A DNA stretch of 64,000 bases, taken from the NCBI RefSeq assembly GCF_040779325.2, contig NZ_JBFONT020000001.1:558001-622000 (forward strand), read 5' to 3'. Numbering within the stretch: the first letter of the stretch is position 1; every line of letters starts with the position of its first letter. The notes under the pieces were generated by a model. The model made no database searches and had not been told where the DNA came from. It worked only from the letters and a program-made list of their open reading frames with translations. Position numbers and translations under genes: made by a program. Shown here piece by piece: positions 44,542-53,449 of this stretch. Source of the stretch: Aestuariibius violaceus. Its GTDB lineage: Bacteria > Pseudomonadota > Alphaproteobacteria > Rhodobacterales > Rhodobacteraceae.

Positions 44542-46956
44542 ATGGCTGAAGCCACCCCGTCGCCAGAAGAGTACGGCGCAGATTCTATCAAAGTTCTCAA
44601 AGGGTTAGAAGCGGTCCGAAAGCGTCCCGGTATGTATATCGGCGACACCGACGATGGCTCCGGCCTGCACCACATGGTCTACGAGGTCGTCGATAACGGT
44701 ATCGACGAAGCGCTCGCCGGCCACGCCACCCATGTCAGCGTCACGATCCACGCCGACAGCTCGGTTTCCGTGTCCGATAACGGTCGCGGCATCCCCGTGG
44801 GCATCCACGAGGAGGAGGGCGTTTCCGCGGCCGAGGTCATCATGACCCAGCTCCACGCGGGCGGGAAATTCGACAGCAATTCCTACAAGGTCTCCGGCGG
44901 CCTCCACGGCGTCGGCGTCTCGGTCGTCAACGCGCTCTCCGACTGGTTGGAACTGCGCATCTGGCGCGAGGGCAAGGAACACGTCGCCCGGTTCGAAGGC
45001 GGCTTCACGACCAAGCACCTCGAAGTGCTGGGCGAAACCGACCGCACCGGAACCGAGGTCCGATTCCTCGCCTCGACCGACACGTTCAGTGACCTGAACT
45101 ACTCGTTCGAGACGCTGGAAAAGCGCCTGCGCGAACTGGCCTTTCTCAATTCCGGCGTCCGCATCCTCCTGCGCGACGAACGCCCGGCGGAACCGCTCGA
45201 GAGCGAACTGTTCTACGAAGGCGGTGTCAGGGAATTCGTCAAATACCTCGACCGGCACAAGCACCCGATGATCCCGGAACCGATCTTCATCGAAGGCACC
45301 CGCGACGATATCGGTGTCGAGGTCGCGATGTGGTGGAACGACAGCTACCACGAAACCGTCCTTCCTTTCACCAACAACATCCCCCAGCGCGATGGCGGCA
45401 CCCATATGGCGGGCTTCCGCGGCGCGCTGACCCGCACGCTGACCCGCTATGCCTCCGACAGCGGCATCGCGAAGAAGGAAAAGGTCAACTTCACCGGCGA
45501 CGACGCACGCGAAGGTCTGACCTGCGTCCTCTCCGTCAAGGTGCCCGACCCCAAGTTCAGCTCCCAGACGAAAGACAAGCTCGTCTCGTCCGAGGTGCGC
45601 CCGGCGGTCGAAAACCTGGTGAACGAAAAGCTCGCCGAATGGCTGGAAGAAAACCCGACCGAAGCCAGGCAGATCGTCGGCAAGATCGTCGAAGCCGCCC
45701 TCGCGCGGGAAGCCGCCCGCAAGGCGCGCGAGTTGACCCGCCGCAAGAACCCGATGGACATGAACTTCCTCAGCTCGAAGCTGAAGGATTGTTCCGACAA
45801 GGATCCTGCGAATACCGAAATCTTCCTGGTCGAGGGCGACAGCGCCGGCGGCTCCGCCCAGACGGGCCGGGATCGGCGCACACAGGCGATCCTCCCGCTG
45901 AAGGGCAAGATCCTGAACGTCGAACGCGCCCGGTTTGACCGGATGCTTGGCTCTCAGGAAATCGGTAACATGGTCATGGCGCTCGGCACGGGCATTGGCC
46001 GGGACGAATTCGACATTTCCAAGCTGCGTTACCACAAGATCGTCATCATGACCGATGCGGACGTCGACGGCGCCCATATCCGAACGCTGCTTCTGACGTT
46101 CTTCTTCCGTCAGATGCCCGAGCTGATCGAAGGCGGCTACCTCTACATCGCGCAGCCGCCGCTCTACAAAGTCTCGCGCGGCAAGTCCGAGGTCTACCTC
46201 AAGGACGAGGCCGAGATGCAGGATTACCTCATCGACCAGGGCGTCGACGGCGCGATGCTTCAACTCGGCGACGGGCAAGAGATCACCGGCGCCGACCTGC
46301 GTCGCGTTGTGAACGAGGCCCGCCAGCTTCGCCGCGTCCTCGACGCCTTCCCGACGCACTACCCGCGCCATATCCTCGAACAGGCCGCCATCGCGGGCGC
46401 CTTCGTCCCCGGCGCCATTGATCGGGATCTGCAAGGCGTCGCTGACCGCGTCGCGCGCCGCCTCGACCTCATCGCGCTGGAATACGAACGCGGCTGGCAA
46501 GGCCGCATCACCCAGGATCGCGGCATCCGCCTCGCCCGTATCCTGCGCGGGGTGGAAGAGATCCGCACCCTCGACGGCCCCGTCCTCCGTTCGGGCGAGG
46601 CGCGCCGTACCGGGTCCTTCACGGAATCGCTGCAGGAAATCTACGGCAAGCCCGCCACGCTCCACCGCAAGGATCGGCGCCAGCTGATCCACGGCCCGCT
46701 CGACCTGCTCGACGCGATCCTCGAAGAGGGCGAAAAGGGCCTCTCGCTGCAGCGCTACAAAGGTTTGGGAGAGATGAATCCGGATCAGCTCTGGGAGACC
46801 ACGCTGGATCCCGACGCGCGTACGCTCCTGCAGGTGAAGGTTGATGACGTGGCCGAGGCCGACGACCTCTTTACCAAGCTCATGGGCGACGTGGTCGAAC
46901 CCCGGCGAGAGTTCATTCAGCAGAACGCGCTGTCCGTCGAAAACCTCGACTTCTGA
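44542..46956 (+). CDS. gyrB: DNA gyrase subunit B
   Basis: 804 residues from the ATG at 44542, with AGGACGGA upstream. The GHKL ATPase domain shows EVVDNGIDEAL, DNGRGIPVG and GGLHGVGVSVVNALS. The TOPRIM domain shows FLVEGDSAGGSAQTGRDR, LPLKGKILNVE and DADVDGAHI. The C-terminal QRYKGLGEMNP is the GyrB tail that contacts GyrA. It introduces negative supercoils with GyrA, encoded elsewhere. It is preceded by its own promoter and abuts the convergent Smr gene. Confidence 0.98.
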   Translation: MAEATPSPEEYGADSIKVLKGLEAVRKRPGMYIGDTDDGSGLHHMVYEVVDNGIDEALAGHATHVSVTIHADSSVSVSDNGRGIPVGIHEEEGVSAAEVIMTQLHAGGKFDSNSYKVSGGLHGVGVSVVNALSDWLELRIWREGKEHVARFEGGFTTKHLEVLGETDRTGTEVRFLASTDTFSDLNYSFETLEKRLRELAFLNSGVRILLRDERPAEPLESELFYEGGVREFVKYLDRHKHPMIPEPIFIEGTRDDIGVEVAMWWNDSYHETVLPFTNNIPQRDGGTHMAGFRGALTRTLTRYASDSGIAKKEKVNFTGDDAREGLTCVLSVKVPDPKFSSQTKDKLVSSEVRPAVENLVNEKLAEWLEENPTEARQIVGKIVEAALAREAARKARELTRRKNPMDMNFLSSKLKDCSDKDPANTEIFLVEGDSAGGSAQTGRDRRTQAILPLKGKILNVERARFDRMLGSQEIGNMVMALGTGIGRDEFDISKLRYHKIVIMTDADVDGAHIRTLLLTFFFRQMPELIEGGYLYIAQPPLYKVSRGKSEVYLKDEAEMQDYLIDQGVDGAMLQLGDGQEITGADLRRVVNEARQLRRVLDAFPTHYPRHILEQAAIAGAFVPGAIDRDLQGVADRVARRLDLIALEYERGWQGRITQDRGIRLARILRGVEEIRTLDGPVLRSGEARRTGSFTESLQEIYGKPATLHRKDRRQLIHGPLDLLDAILEEGEKGLSLQRYKGLGEMNPDQLWETTLDPDARTLLQVKVDDVAEADDLFTKLMGDVVEPRREFIQQNALSVENLDF

Positions 46957-47538
46957 TCAACGGGAGCGGCGCAGATACACGTAGAACGCGCCGCTCCCGC
47001 CGTGCTTCAAATGCGCCTCGCGGATCTCAAGCACGGCCTGCCCGACCGGCGCCATCCGCAGCCAGTGCGGCACCTGACGCCGCAGAACCCCACGTTGCTC
47101 GGGCGCGCGCGCGCGACCCTTGCCGGTAATCACCAGCACCAACCGCGACCCCCGCGCCTGTTCTGACAGGATGAACGAGATCAGCGCGGGATGCGCCTCA
47201 TCCAGCGTCATCCCGTGCAGATCGATCCGCGCATCCGGGTCCAGCTTGCCCCGGCTCATCTTCCGGAACGCCTTGCGATCCATCTGAACCGGCGCCGTCG
47301 CCAACCGATCCGAAACGCTTGGCGCCAGATCGGTCCGCACCGTCGCTCCGTTCGTCTTCGACCCGATCTCGAACGGCGGAATCGCCGTGGCAGCTTCCGC
47401 CGACCGCGTTCGGGCCGACGCCGCAACCGCCTTCGGTTCAGGCAGCGCCGACCGCGCCTTCTCCAGCGGAGTCGCCCGTCGCGCGACACTCTCCCACAAC
47501 GCGCGCTCCTCGGGGCTGAGGTTGCGCGGCTTCCTCAT
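46957..47538 (-). CDS. Smr-domain protein
   Basis: 193 residues. The N-terminal half is Arg/Ala/Pro-rich and probably disordered. The C-terminal Smr domain has DLHGMTLDEAHPALISFI, then LVLVITGKGRARAP and LRRQVPHWL. Smr domains bind or nick nucleic acids. Stand-alone alphaproteobacterial Smr proteins near mltA and the Tim44-like gene are common but uncharacterised. Its last codons form one half of a strong hairpin that may terminate gyrB. It overlaps mltA by 4 bases. Confidence 0.88.
   Translation of the reverse strand: MRKPRNLSPEERALWESVARRATPLEKARSALPEPKAVAASARTRSAEAATAIPPFEIGSKTNGATVRTDLAPSVSDRLATAPVQMDRKAFRKMSRGKLDPDARIDLHGMTLDEAHPALISFILSEQARGSRLVLVITGKGRARAPEQRGVLRRQVPHWLRMAPVGQAVLEIREAHLKHGGSGAFYVYLRRSR
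46961..46999. terminator. Inverted repeat at gyrB/Smr convergent ends
   Basis: A perfect 12-bp inverted repeat (CGGGAGCGGCGC / GCGCCGCTCCCG) with a 15-base loop begins 5 bases after the gyrB stop and lies wholly within the last codons of the Smr gene. There is no T tract. It is placed to end gyrB transcripts while also being coding sequence. Confidence 0.6.
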
Positions 47539-48557
47539 CGCCGGACGGCATCCGCCATGGCATAGGCGCGCTGGATCGGCAGCAGAACGACCATCCGCCC
47601 GCCATCCCGGATCCGGCCAGCCGCGCGGCCCCCCTCTTCGCCTGTGCCAAAGAAGATATCCGCGCGCTGCGCCCCCTTGATCGCCGATCCGGTATCCTGG
47701 GCGATCATCAGACGCCGCATCGGATCGGCCCCCTCCTTCTCGATCCAGACCGGGGCGCCCAGCGGAACGTATTCCGGATCCACGGCAACCGACCGCATCT
47801 CGGTCACCGAACGGTTCATCGCCCCCAGCGGCCCCTTCTCCGGCGGCACGTCATCGACCGGCCGGAAGAACACGTAGCTTTCGTTTACCTGCAGCAAGGC
47901 ACGCCCCTCCTCGGGGTTATCCCGCACCCAGTTCCGGATCGTGGCCGCCGACACCTCATGCGCCTCGAACAGACCACGCCGCACCAGCTCCAACCCGACC
48001 GAGCTGTACTCCCGCCCGTTCTTCCCCCCATACCCGACTCGGCGCAAAGACCCATCAGGCAGCCGGATGCGCCCCGACCCCTGCACCTGAAGGAAAAACA
48101 GATCGACCGGGTCCGACAGCCAGAACAGCTCCAGCCCCCGCTCGTCCAGAACGTCGCTCTCCTCGATCTCCTGCCGGGTCAGCCACGGCACGCCGTCGAG
48201 TATCTCCGGCGGTTTGCGATAGATCGGATAGGCGAACGTCTCGTCCGGCGTCAGCGACCCCTCGAGTTCCGGCTCGAAGTAGCCGGTGAAAAGCATCGGC
48301 ACCCCGTCCTCGACCAGCACCGGCGTAAAGAGCTGTTCGAAAAACGCCCGCGCCCCCGGCCCGCTCCGCGCCAGGGAACACAGCGGCAGCCAATCCGGAT
48401 CGTTCAGATCCCCGCACGTTTCAAGAAACGCCGAAAGCGCCGCCTCGTGATCGTCGGCAGCCCATCCCTCCAGGTCGGAAAATCGCAGCACCGTAACGGC
48501 AGGATCCGCCATCACCGACGATCCCAGACCGATCGCGAGCGCTGCCGCCAGCCTCAT
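47535..48557 (-). CDS. mltA: Membrane-bound lytic murein transglycosylase A
   Basis: 340 residues with a signal peptide (MRLAAALAIGLGSSVMA). There is no lipobox Cys, so it may be a soluble periplasmic form. The MltA barrel is seen in FTGYFEPELEGSLTPDETFA and FLQVQGSGRIRLPDGS, and the C-terminal 3D domain in IAQDTGSAIKGAQRADIFFG with the catalytic Asp. It cleaves murein glycan strands to 1,6-anhydro ends. It lies between the Smr and Tim44-like genes with 4-base overlaps. Confidence 0.92.
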   Translation of the reverse strand: MRLAAALAIGLGSSVMADPAVTVLRFSDLEGWAADDHEAALSAFLETCGDLNDPDWLPLCSLARSGPGARAFFEQLFTPVLVEDGVPMLFTGYFEPELEGSLTPDETFAYPIYRKPPEILDGVPWLTRQEIEESDVLDERGLELFWLSDPVDLFFLQVQGSGRIRLPDGSLRRVGYGGKNGREYSSVGLELVRRGLFEAHEVSAATIRNWVRDNPEEGRALLQVNESYVFFRPVDDVPPEKGPLGAMNRSVTEMRSVAVDPEYVPLGAPVWIEKEGADPMRRLMIAQDTGSAIKGAQRADIFFGTGEEGGRAAGRIRDGGRMVVLLPIQRAYAMADAVRR

Positions 48558-49213
48558 TCGCCGGTGGCGACGAGGGTCCAGTTGGGGTCATCGGCGCCCA
48601 TCCGGCGCGAGAAGGTCCAAACGTCTTTCTGGCGCTTGATCGAGTTGGGATCACCCTCGATAATATCGCCACCGCGATCCCGCACGACGCTCGTCAGCTC
48701 GCCCAGGAACCGCACGGTGATCTCGCCCACGCCAGCCTCCCGGTCGAAGGTCGCTTCCTTCACCGTCACATCACCGACGCCGACAAATGTCGCTTCGATC
48801 GTCAGACCTTCGCGCTCGCGCTGTTCGACGACTTCGGCGAACGACGCATAAACGTCCTCCGACAGCAGGTCCTCGATTTCGGCGAGGTCGCCGCGCTCGA
48901 ACGCCATCAGGATCATCTCGTAGGCCTGCCGCGACCCGCCAAGGAACTCGGTCAGCGAAAACCCGGGCTCGGCCATCTTCATCGCCATCAGCGCCTTTGC
49001 ACTGTCCGACCCATCCGGGACGTGATCCGTGATATCCTCGTCCGGACCGCCTTCGATCACTTCGAAATCCCGGCGGCGCTGCGCCTTTTCCCGCTGCACA
49101 GGAACCGGCGGCTTTTCATATCCTTCACGCGTGCCAAGGACGCTGCGCAGGCGCAGGATCAGGAACACGGCAATTCCGGCAAGAACCAGAAGTTGAAGGA
49201 TCGGAGAGTTCAT
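48554..49213 (-). CDS. Tim44-domain protein
   Basis: 219 residues from the ATG at 49213; a longer frame to 49258 would add a Cys-rich tail unlikely to be translated. One N-terminal membrane helix (PILQLLVLAGIAVFLILRLR) is followed by a charged linker and a C-terminal Tim44/NTF2-like domain (EFLGGSRQAYEMILMAFERG, then LSEDVYASFAEVVEQRE). Alphaproteobacterial relatives are inner-membrane proteins related to mitochondrial Tim44 (TimA). It is divergent from fxsA. Confidence 0.85.
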   Translation of the reverse strand: MNSPILQLLVLAGIAVFLILRLRSVLGTREGYEKPPVPVQREKAQRRRDFEVIEGGPDEDITDHVPDGSDSAKALMAMKMAEPGFSLTEFLGGSRQAYEMILMAFERGDLAEIEDLLSEDVYASFAEVVEQREREGLTIEATFVGVGDVTVKEATFDREAGVGEITVRFLGELTSVVRDRGGDIIEGDPNSIKRQKDVWTFSRRMGADDPNWTLVATGE

Positions 49214-49318
49214 CAGCGCTCTTTCACGGCAACATATGGCATCACTGCCTCCACACACTTATGTAGGGCCTGCGCGGTACAAGGTCCACAGCCGCGATCA
49301 TCACCGGTTAGCGACGAC

Positions 49319-49786
49319 ATGCCACTGCTGCTTCTCTTCATCATCATCCCCATCGTCGAAATCTTTCTGTTCATTGAGGTTGGCGGATGGATCGGCACCT
49401 GGCCGACGCTCCTGATCGTCGTTCTCACCGCCATCGCGGGCACCTACCTCGTCCGCAGTCAGGGACGTGCGGTGCTGAACGATCTGCGCCGGTCTTTCTC
49501 GGATTATTCCGATCCGTCTCAACCACTTGTCCGGGGGGCGATGGTTCTTGTCGCCGGTGCGCTCCTCCTCACCCCGGGGTTCTTCACGGATACGGTCGGC
49601 TTCCTTCTGCTGGCCCCGCCAGTGCAGCGCAAAGCGTTCGATCTCCTCCGCCAGAAGATGCGGGTTTATGTCGCTGGCAGCCCGCAGCCCCGCCAGCCCC
49701 GGGACGAGGTGATCGACGGTGACTTCACGGAAGTTCCCCCGGAACAACAGCCGACACACCGCCCTTCAGGCTGGACACGCCATTGA
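49319..49786 (+). CDS. fxsA: FxsA family membrane protein
   Basis: 155 residues. Four hydrophobic segments include LLLLFIIIPIVEIFLFIEVG and the FxsA hallmark GALLLTPGFFTDTVGFLLL. The C-terminal tail is hydrophilic and Pro/Arg-rich. FxsA overproduction affects exclusion of phage T7 by F plasmid in E. coli; its normal role is unclear. The fxsA-secB pair at this place is conserved in alphaproteobacterial origin regions. Confidence 0.9.
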   Translation: MPLLLLFIIIPIVEIFLFIEVGGWIGTWPTLLIVVLTAIAGTYLVRSQGRAVLNDLRRSFSDYSDPSQPLVRGAMVLVAGALLLTPGFFTDTVGFLLLAPPVQRKAFDLLRQKMRVYVAGSPQPRQPRDEVIDGDFTEVPPEQQPTHRPSGWTRH

Positions 49787-49842
49787 AGCAGCCCGCTCCG
49801 CTCTGCTAACAGGGCGCGAACCGCAGAAACCGGAGCTTTCCC

Positions 49843-50364
49843 ATGGCCGAAAACGGCACCGACGCGCCTAACACCGAAGCCGCCGCCCAAACCGGCGACA
49901 AACCGCAGGTCCGCCAGCGGATCCTGGCGCAGTATATCCGCGACCTCTCGTTTGAAAACGTAATGGCGCAGAAAAGCCTGCAGGGCGAAATCCAGCCCGA
50001 GGTCACCGTCCAGGTCAAGCTCGACGCCCACCGCCGGGGCGGTGACAACCAGTACGAAGTCGTGATGAAGCTCAGCGTCACGTCCAAGTCGAAGGGCACG
50101 GAGGAGACGCTCTTCCTGCTCGAGATCGAATATGCCGGCGTCTTCATGATCGAGGGCCTGCCGGAAGAACAGCTGCACCCCTACCTGCTGATCGAATGCC
50201 CGCGCCTGCTCTTCCCGTTCCTGCGCCGGATCATCAGCGACATCACCCGCGATGGCGGCTTCCCGCCCTTCAACCTCGAAACGATCGACTTCCTCGCGCT
50301 CTACCGCCAGGAAATCGCCCGCCGGGTCGCCGATCAGAAAAAGCAGAAAACGGCAGACGCCTAA
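49843..50364 (+). CDS. secB: Protein-export chaperone SecB
   Basis: 173 residues. QYIRDLSFENVMAQKSL and the later LLIECPRLLFPFLRRIISD, then GGFPPFNLETIDFLALYRQE, are diagnostic of SecB. It keeps preproteins unfolded and hands them to SecA. It lies 56 bases after fxsA and is convergent with dnaQ, the stop codons overlapping by 4 bases. Confidence 0.97.
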   Translation: MAENGTDAPNTEAAAQTGDKPQVRQRILAQYIRDLSFENVMAQKSLQGEIQPEVTVQVKLDAHRRGGDNQYEVVMKLSVTSKSKGTEETLFLLEIEYAGVFMIEGLPEEQLHPYLLIECPRLLFPFLRRIISDITRDGGFPPFNLETIDFLALYRQEIARRVADQKKQKTADA

Positions 50365-51050
50365 CCCAGCTTACGCCACAAGGCCTCGTCGCCCAGCTGC
50401 TCGACAAAAGCAGTATGGGCGGCAGCCTCGTCCTCCGTCAGACGCGACGGCAAGGGCGTTGCCCGCGGAGGGGGACGCCACGCCGACCCCTCTGCAACCG
50501 GTCCGCTCGACGCCGCTTCGGCCAACCCGAAATCCGGCTGCCGCCCCCCGATCAGCTCCAGATAGACATCCGCGAGGATCTCACTGTCGAGAAGCGCGCC
50601 GTGCAGCGTCCGCGCAGAATTGTCGATCCCGAACCGCCGGCACAGCGCATCGAGCGAGGCCGGCGCCCCCGGAAACCGCTTCCGCGCAATCGCCAGAGTA
50701 TCCACGGCCTGATCCATCGGCAAAAGCCGCCGCTTCGCCCAGCCCAGCTCCGCATTCAGGAATTTCATGTCGAAGGCAGCATTGTGGATGACGAGTTTTG
50801 CGTCACCGATGAACCCCAAAAAATCATCCGCCACGTCGGCGAATTTCGGTTTGTCGGCCAGGAACTCGTCCCCCAGCCCATGCACCTCGAACGCCTCCTG
50901 CGGCATCGCGCGTTCGGGGTTGATATATTTGTGAAACGTCCCGCCCGTCGGCACGTGGTTAATCAACTCGACCGCGCCGATCTCGACAATCCGGTCGCCG
51001 TCATCGGGCTCGAACCCCGTGGTTTCCGTATCCAGAACGATCTCACGCAT
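50361..51050 (-). CDS. dnaQ: DNA polymerase III epsilon subunit (proofreading exonuclease)
   Basis: 229 residues from the ATG at 51050, inside the coaE end. ExoI is MREIVLDTETTGFEPDDGDR, ExoII is LVIHNAAFDMKFLNAEL and ExoIII is HGALLDSEILADVYLEL, so the DEDDh residues are present. It proofreads for the replicative polymerase. The coaE-dnaQ order is part of the conserved origin-left block. Confidence 0.95.
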   Translation of the reverse strand: MREIVLDTETTGFEPDDGDRIVEIGAVELINHVPTGGTFHKYINPERAMPQEAFEVHGLGDEFLADKPKFADVADDFLGFIGDAKLVIHNAAFDMKFLNAELGWAKRRLLPMDQAVDTLAIARKRFPGAPASLDALCRRFGIDNSARTLHGALLDSEILADVYLELIGGRQPDFGLAEAASSGPVAEGSAWRPPPRATPLPSRLTEDEAAAHTAFVEQLGDEALWRKLG

Positions 51051-51627
51051 TCCAGCCCAGCTCCTCAAGGATCTCCGCCACCCGGCGCCGCGCGTGATCC
51101 ATGCTCTTCGTCTCGATCACGAAATCGGCGCGCGCCCGCTTCTCTGCGTCGGGCATTTGCCTGGCGAGGATGGCATCGAACTCCGCCGCGCTCAAGGTGC
51201 CCCGCTCCAGAACCCGGCGGCGTTGTTCCTCTGCCGACGCGGTGACGACGATCACCTTGTCCAGCCACGCATCCGCCCCCGTCTCAAACAAAAGCGGGAT
51301 ATCGAACAGCACCACCGGCGCCTCCGCCCCGGCCAGAAACCGCGCCCGGTCCTGCGCCACCAGCGGATGCACGATCGCCTCGATCCGGCCCAGCGCACCC
51401 GGATCACCCGCGATGATCTCCTTCAGCCGCTCCCGGCTGACCGCCCCATCCTCGATCGCAGAGGGAAAGACCTCGCCAACCGGCCCAATCGCCGCCCCGC
51501 CTGCTGCATAAAGCCGATGCACCGCCGCATCCGCATCCCAGACAGGAACGCCCGCCTCGGCGAACATCGCCGCGGTCGTCGACTTTCCCATCCCGATGGA
51601 TCCGGTCAGACCCAGCTTGACCGTCAT
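51043..51627 (-). CDS. coaE: Dephospho-CoA kinase
   Basis: 194 residues from the ATG at 51627, overlapping the aroE stop by 4 bases. The P-loop is LGLTGSIGMGKSTTAAMF, the substrate-binding region is VWDADAAVHRLY, and FDIPLLFETGADAWLDKVIV and ARQMPDAEKRARADFVIE are typical. It phosphorylates dephospho-CoA in the last step of coenzyme A synthesis. Confidence 0.96.
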   Translation of the reverse strand: MTVKLGLTGSIGMGKSTTAAMFAEAGVPVWDADAAVHRLYAAGGAAIGPVGEVFPSAIEDGAVSRERLKEIIAGDPGALGRIEAIVHPLVAQDRARFLAGAEAPVVLFDIPLLFETGADAWLDKVIVVTASAEEQRRRVLERGTLSAAEFDAILARQMPDAEKRARADFVIETKSMDHARRRVAEILEELGWNA

Positions 51628-52454
51628 CCCAGAACCGTCCGGCGCAGATCCTCGTCCACGTCCGGTCTCTGTCCGAACCACCGCTCGAAGGCCGGGACAG
51701 CCTGATGCAATAGCATCCCCAACCCGTCGACCGCCATCGCCCCGGCCGCCCGCGCGGCCCGCAAAAGCTCTGTCTCCAACGGCGCGTAGACCAGATCGGT
51801 CACGACCTGTCCCGCTCGCAATCCATCCAGCGGAAATGTCAGTGGCGGCTGTCCCGTCATCCCAAGTGACGTCGTATTGACAACCAGATCGACCGCGCCC
51901 AACAGATCGCTCGCATCCTCCCACGGCGCGACCCGCACCGGATCGACGAATACCTCCGCCAATCGTTCCGCGGTCTCACGCGTCCGATTGACCAGATAGA
52001 TCTCCGCAACCCCCGCCTCGCACAGGGCATAAAGAACCGCCCGCGCCGCACCGCCCGCGCCCAGAACCAACGCCCGGGTTCCCGCAGCCCGCCAATCGGG
52101 TGCTCCGGCCCGCAGGTTCGCCATGAACCCGTAATGATCGGTGTTTTCAGCCTCGACCGAACCATCGGCGCCGAAGGTCAGCATATTCGCCGCCCCGATC
52201 GCCCGCGCGGCGTCACTGGCCTTATCCGCCAGCTCCAGCGCCGCAACCTTGTGGGGGATGGTCACGTTGACGCCCACGACTCCCATCTTGGGCATCGCAC
52301 GCAGCGCCTCTTCGAAATCCGACGGCGCCACATGGAACGGCACGTAATGCCCGGCGATCCCGTATCGCGACAGCCAGGCCCCGTGCAGCCGTGGCGACAG
52401 CGAATGCCCGACTGGCGCACCGACAACACCCGCCAAAGGCACCCGCGCACTCAT
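51624..52454 (-). CDS. aroE: Shikimate dehydrogenase
   Basis: 276 residues. GAPVGHSLSPRLHGAWL and GVNVTIPHKVAALELAD (with the catalytic Lys) form the substrate-binding domain, and LVLGAGGAARAVLYAL the NADP-binding loop. NTTSLGMTGQPPL and the late GLGMLLHQAVPAFERWFG complete the family pattern. It reduces 3-dehydroshikimate in aromatic amino acid synthesis. It overlaps maf and coaE by 4 bases each. Confidence 0.96.
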   Translation of the reverse strand: MSARVPLAGVVGAPVGHSLSPRLHGAWLSRYGIAGHYVPFHVAPSDFEEALRAMPKMGVVGVNVTIPHKVAALELADKASDAARAIGAANMLTFGADGSVEAENTDHYGFMANLRAGAPDWRAAGTRALVLGAGGAARAVLYALCEAGVAEIYLVNRTRETAERLAEVFVDPVRVAPWEDASDLLGAVDLVVNTTSLGMTGQPPLTFPLDGLRAGQVVTDLVYAPLETELLRAARAAGAMAVDGLGMLLHQAVPAFERWFGQRPDVDEDLRRTVLG

Positions 52455-53050
52455 GTCGCGATCACCCCGCGCACCGACAGGTAATTCAGCAACTCCACCA
52501 GGGGCAGCCCGAGAATGGAAAAGTAATCGCCATCAACCCGGCCCATTAGACGCACCCCTTCCCCTTCGATCTGATAACAGCCGACGCTGTGCCGAACCTC
52601 CTCCCAGGTCCGGTCCAGATACGCATCCAGATACGCATCCGAGAAATCCCGCATCGCCATCCGGGCCACCCCCACATGGCGCCAGACCTCGCGCCCGTCC
52701 TCGACCAGAACCGCCGCCGACAGAAGAGAATGCCGCTGCCCCCGCAAAAGCCGCAGCTGATCGCGCCCCTCGTCCCGCGTCTCCGCCTTGCCGAAGACCT
52801 GCCCGCCGCTTTCCAGAACCTGATCGCATCCCAGAACCAGCGCGCCCGGCGCCTTCTCCGCCGCCTTCCGCGCCTTCATCCCGGCCAGCGCATCCGCGAT
52901 GTCGCGCCCCGGCGCGCCTTCGGCGACCATCGCCGCACGCACGGCCTCCTCGTCGATCCGCACCGGCAGCACCTCGAACTCAAGCCCCGCATTGCGCAAA
53001 AGCTGCGCGCGGATCGCGGACCCGGAGGCAAGGACAAGAGGCGGCGTCAT
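52451..53050 (-). CDS. maf: Maf-family nucleotide pyrophosphatase
   Basis: 199 residues from the ATG at 53050; another in-frame ATG at 53056 is equally possible. LVLASGSAIRAQLLRNAGL is the Maf N-terminus, GALVLGCDQVLE holds the catalytic Asp, and CYQIEGEGVRLMGRVDGDYF and ILGLPLVELLNYL end the domain. Maf proteins hydrolyse non-canonical or modified nucleotides. It is the first gene left of the putative origin and is transcribed away from it. Confidence 0.93.
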   Translation of the reverse strand: MTPPLVLASGSAIRAQLLRNAGLEFEVLPVRIDEEAVRAAMVAEGAPGRDIADALAGMKARKAAEKAPGALVLGCDQVLESGGQVFGKAETRDEGRDQLRLLRGQRHSLLSAAVLVEDGREVWRHVGVARMAMRDFSDAYLDAYLDRTWEEVRHSVGCYQIEGEGVRLMGRVDGDYFSILGLPLVELLNYLSVRGVIAT

Positions 53051-53056
53051 GGGCAT

Positions 53057-53449
53057 AGCTCTGTGGGAAAGTCGGGGGGAGATCAACCGATAGCCTGTCG
53101 GCGATCGCCCTGACTGACCGGCCGACCCGCTGTCACACACCTGTTACACAAATCACGGCGGGAAACCCCACAGAGGGACAAGCATAAAGCGCAATCCTGA
53201 ATACCCCTGCCTGTTGCGAGAAAACCAACAGCTTATCAACAGAACCAGCGCCGGGATGAAGGTAAATTCATATTCGTTAACAAGGTATTAGCGGATACCG
53301 AATTCCATCTGGAGCAATTCACGCACACATCCTCCGGCGTGGACAGCTTTGTGGGCGATCCGTGGTTCCACAGGAAAGTGGCGACCTACTATCACTCCAT
53401 CTTTTCATCTCTTTCTTTATAATTGATTAAGGCGGCCAGGAGGACCTGA
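53057..53449. other. Candidate chromosomal origin of replication (oriC)
   Basis: A 393-base gap between divergent maf and hemJ. Contents: TTATCAACA at 53233 (one mismatch from the DnaA box TTATCCACA); weaker matches TTTCCCACA (53062-53070, reverse), AACCCCACA (53164) and GGTTCCACA (53364); an AT-rich stretch at 53260-53291 containing a CtrA-like box; and a second AT-rich stretch at 53399-53430 with TATAAT at 53418, also a possible hemJ -10. In Caulobacter the origin lies between hemE and the maf-aroE-coaE-dnaQ-secB block, with rho, mnmE, mnmG, rsmG, parA and parB on the other side, the same layout as here. Confidence 0.7.
53277..53291 (+). promoter_or_regulatory. CtrA-like box inside the putative origin
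   Basis: TTAA-CAAGGTA-TTAG, one mismatch from TTAA-N7-TTAA, in the AT-rich core of the gap between maf and hemJ. In Caulobacter CtrA binds the origin to silence replication; whether this holds here is not known. Confidence 0.35.

Noticed and set aside
44605..46692. Long minus-strand open frame (695 codons) opposite gyrB
   Set aside because: It is antisense to a certain gyrB, has no recognisable domain, and long antisense frames are expected in high-GC coding DNA.
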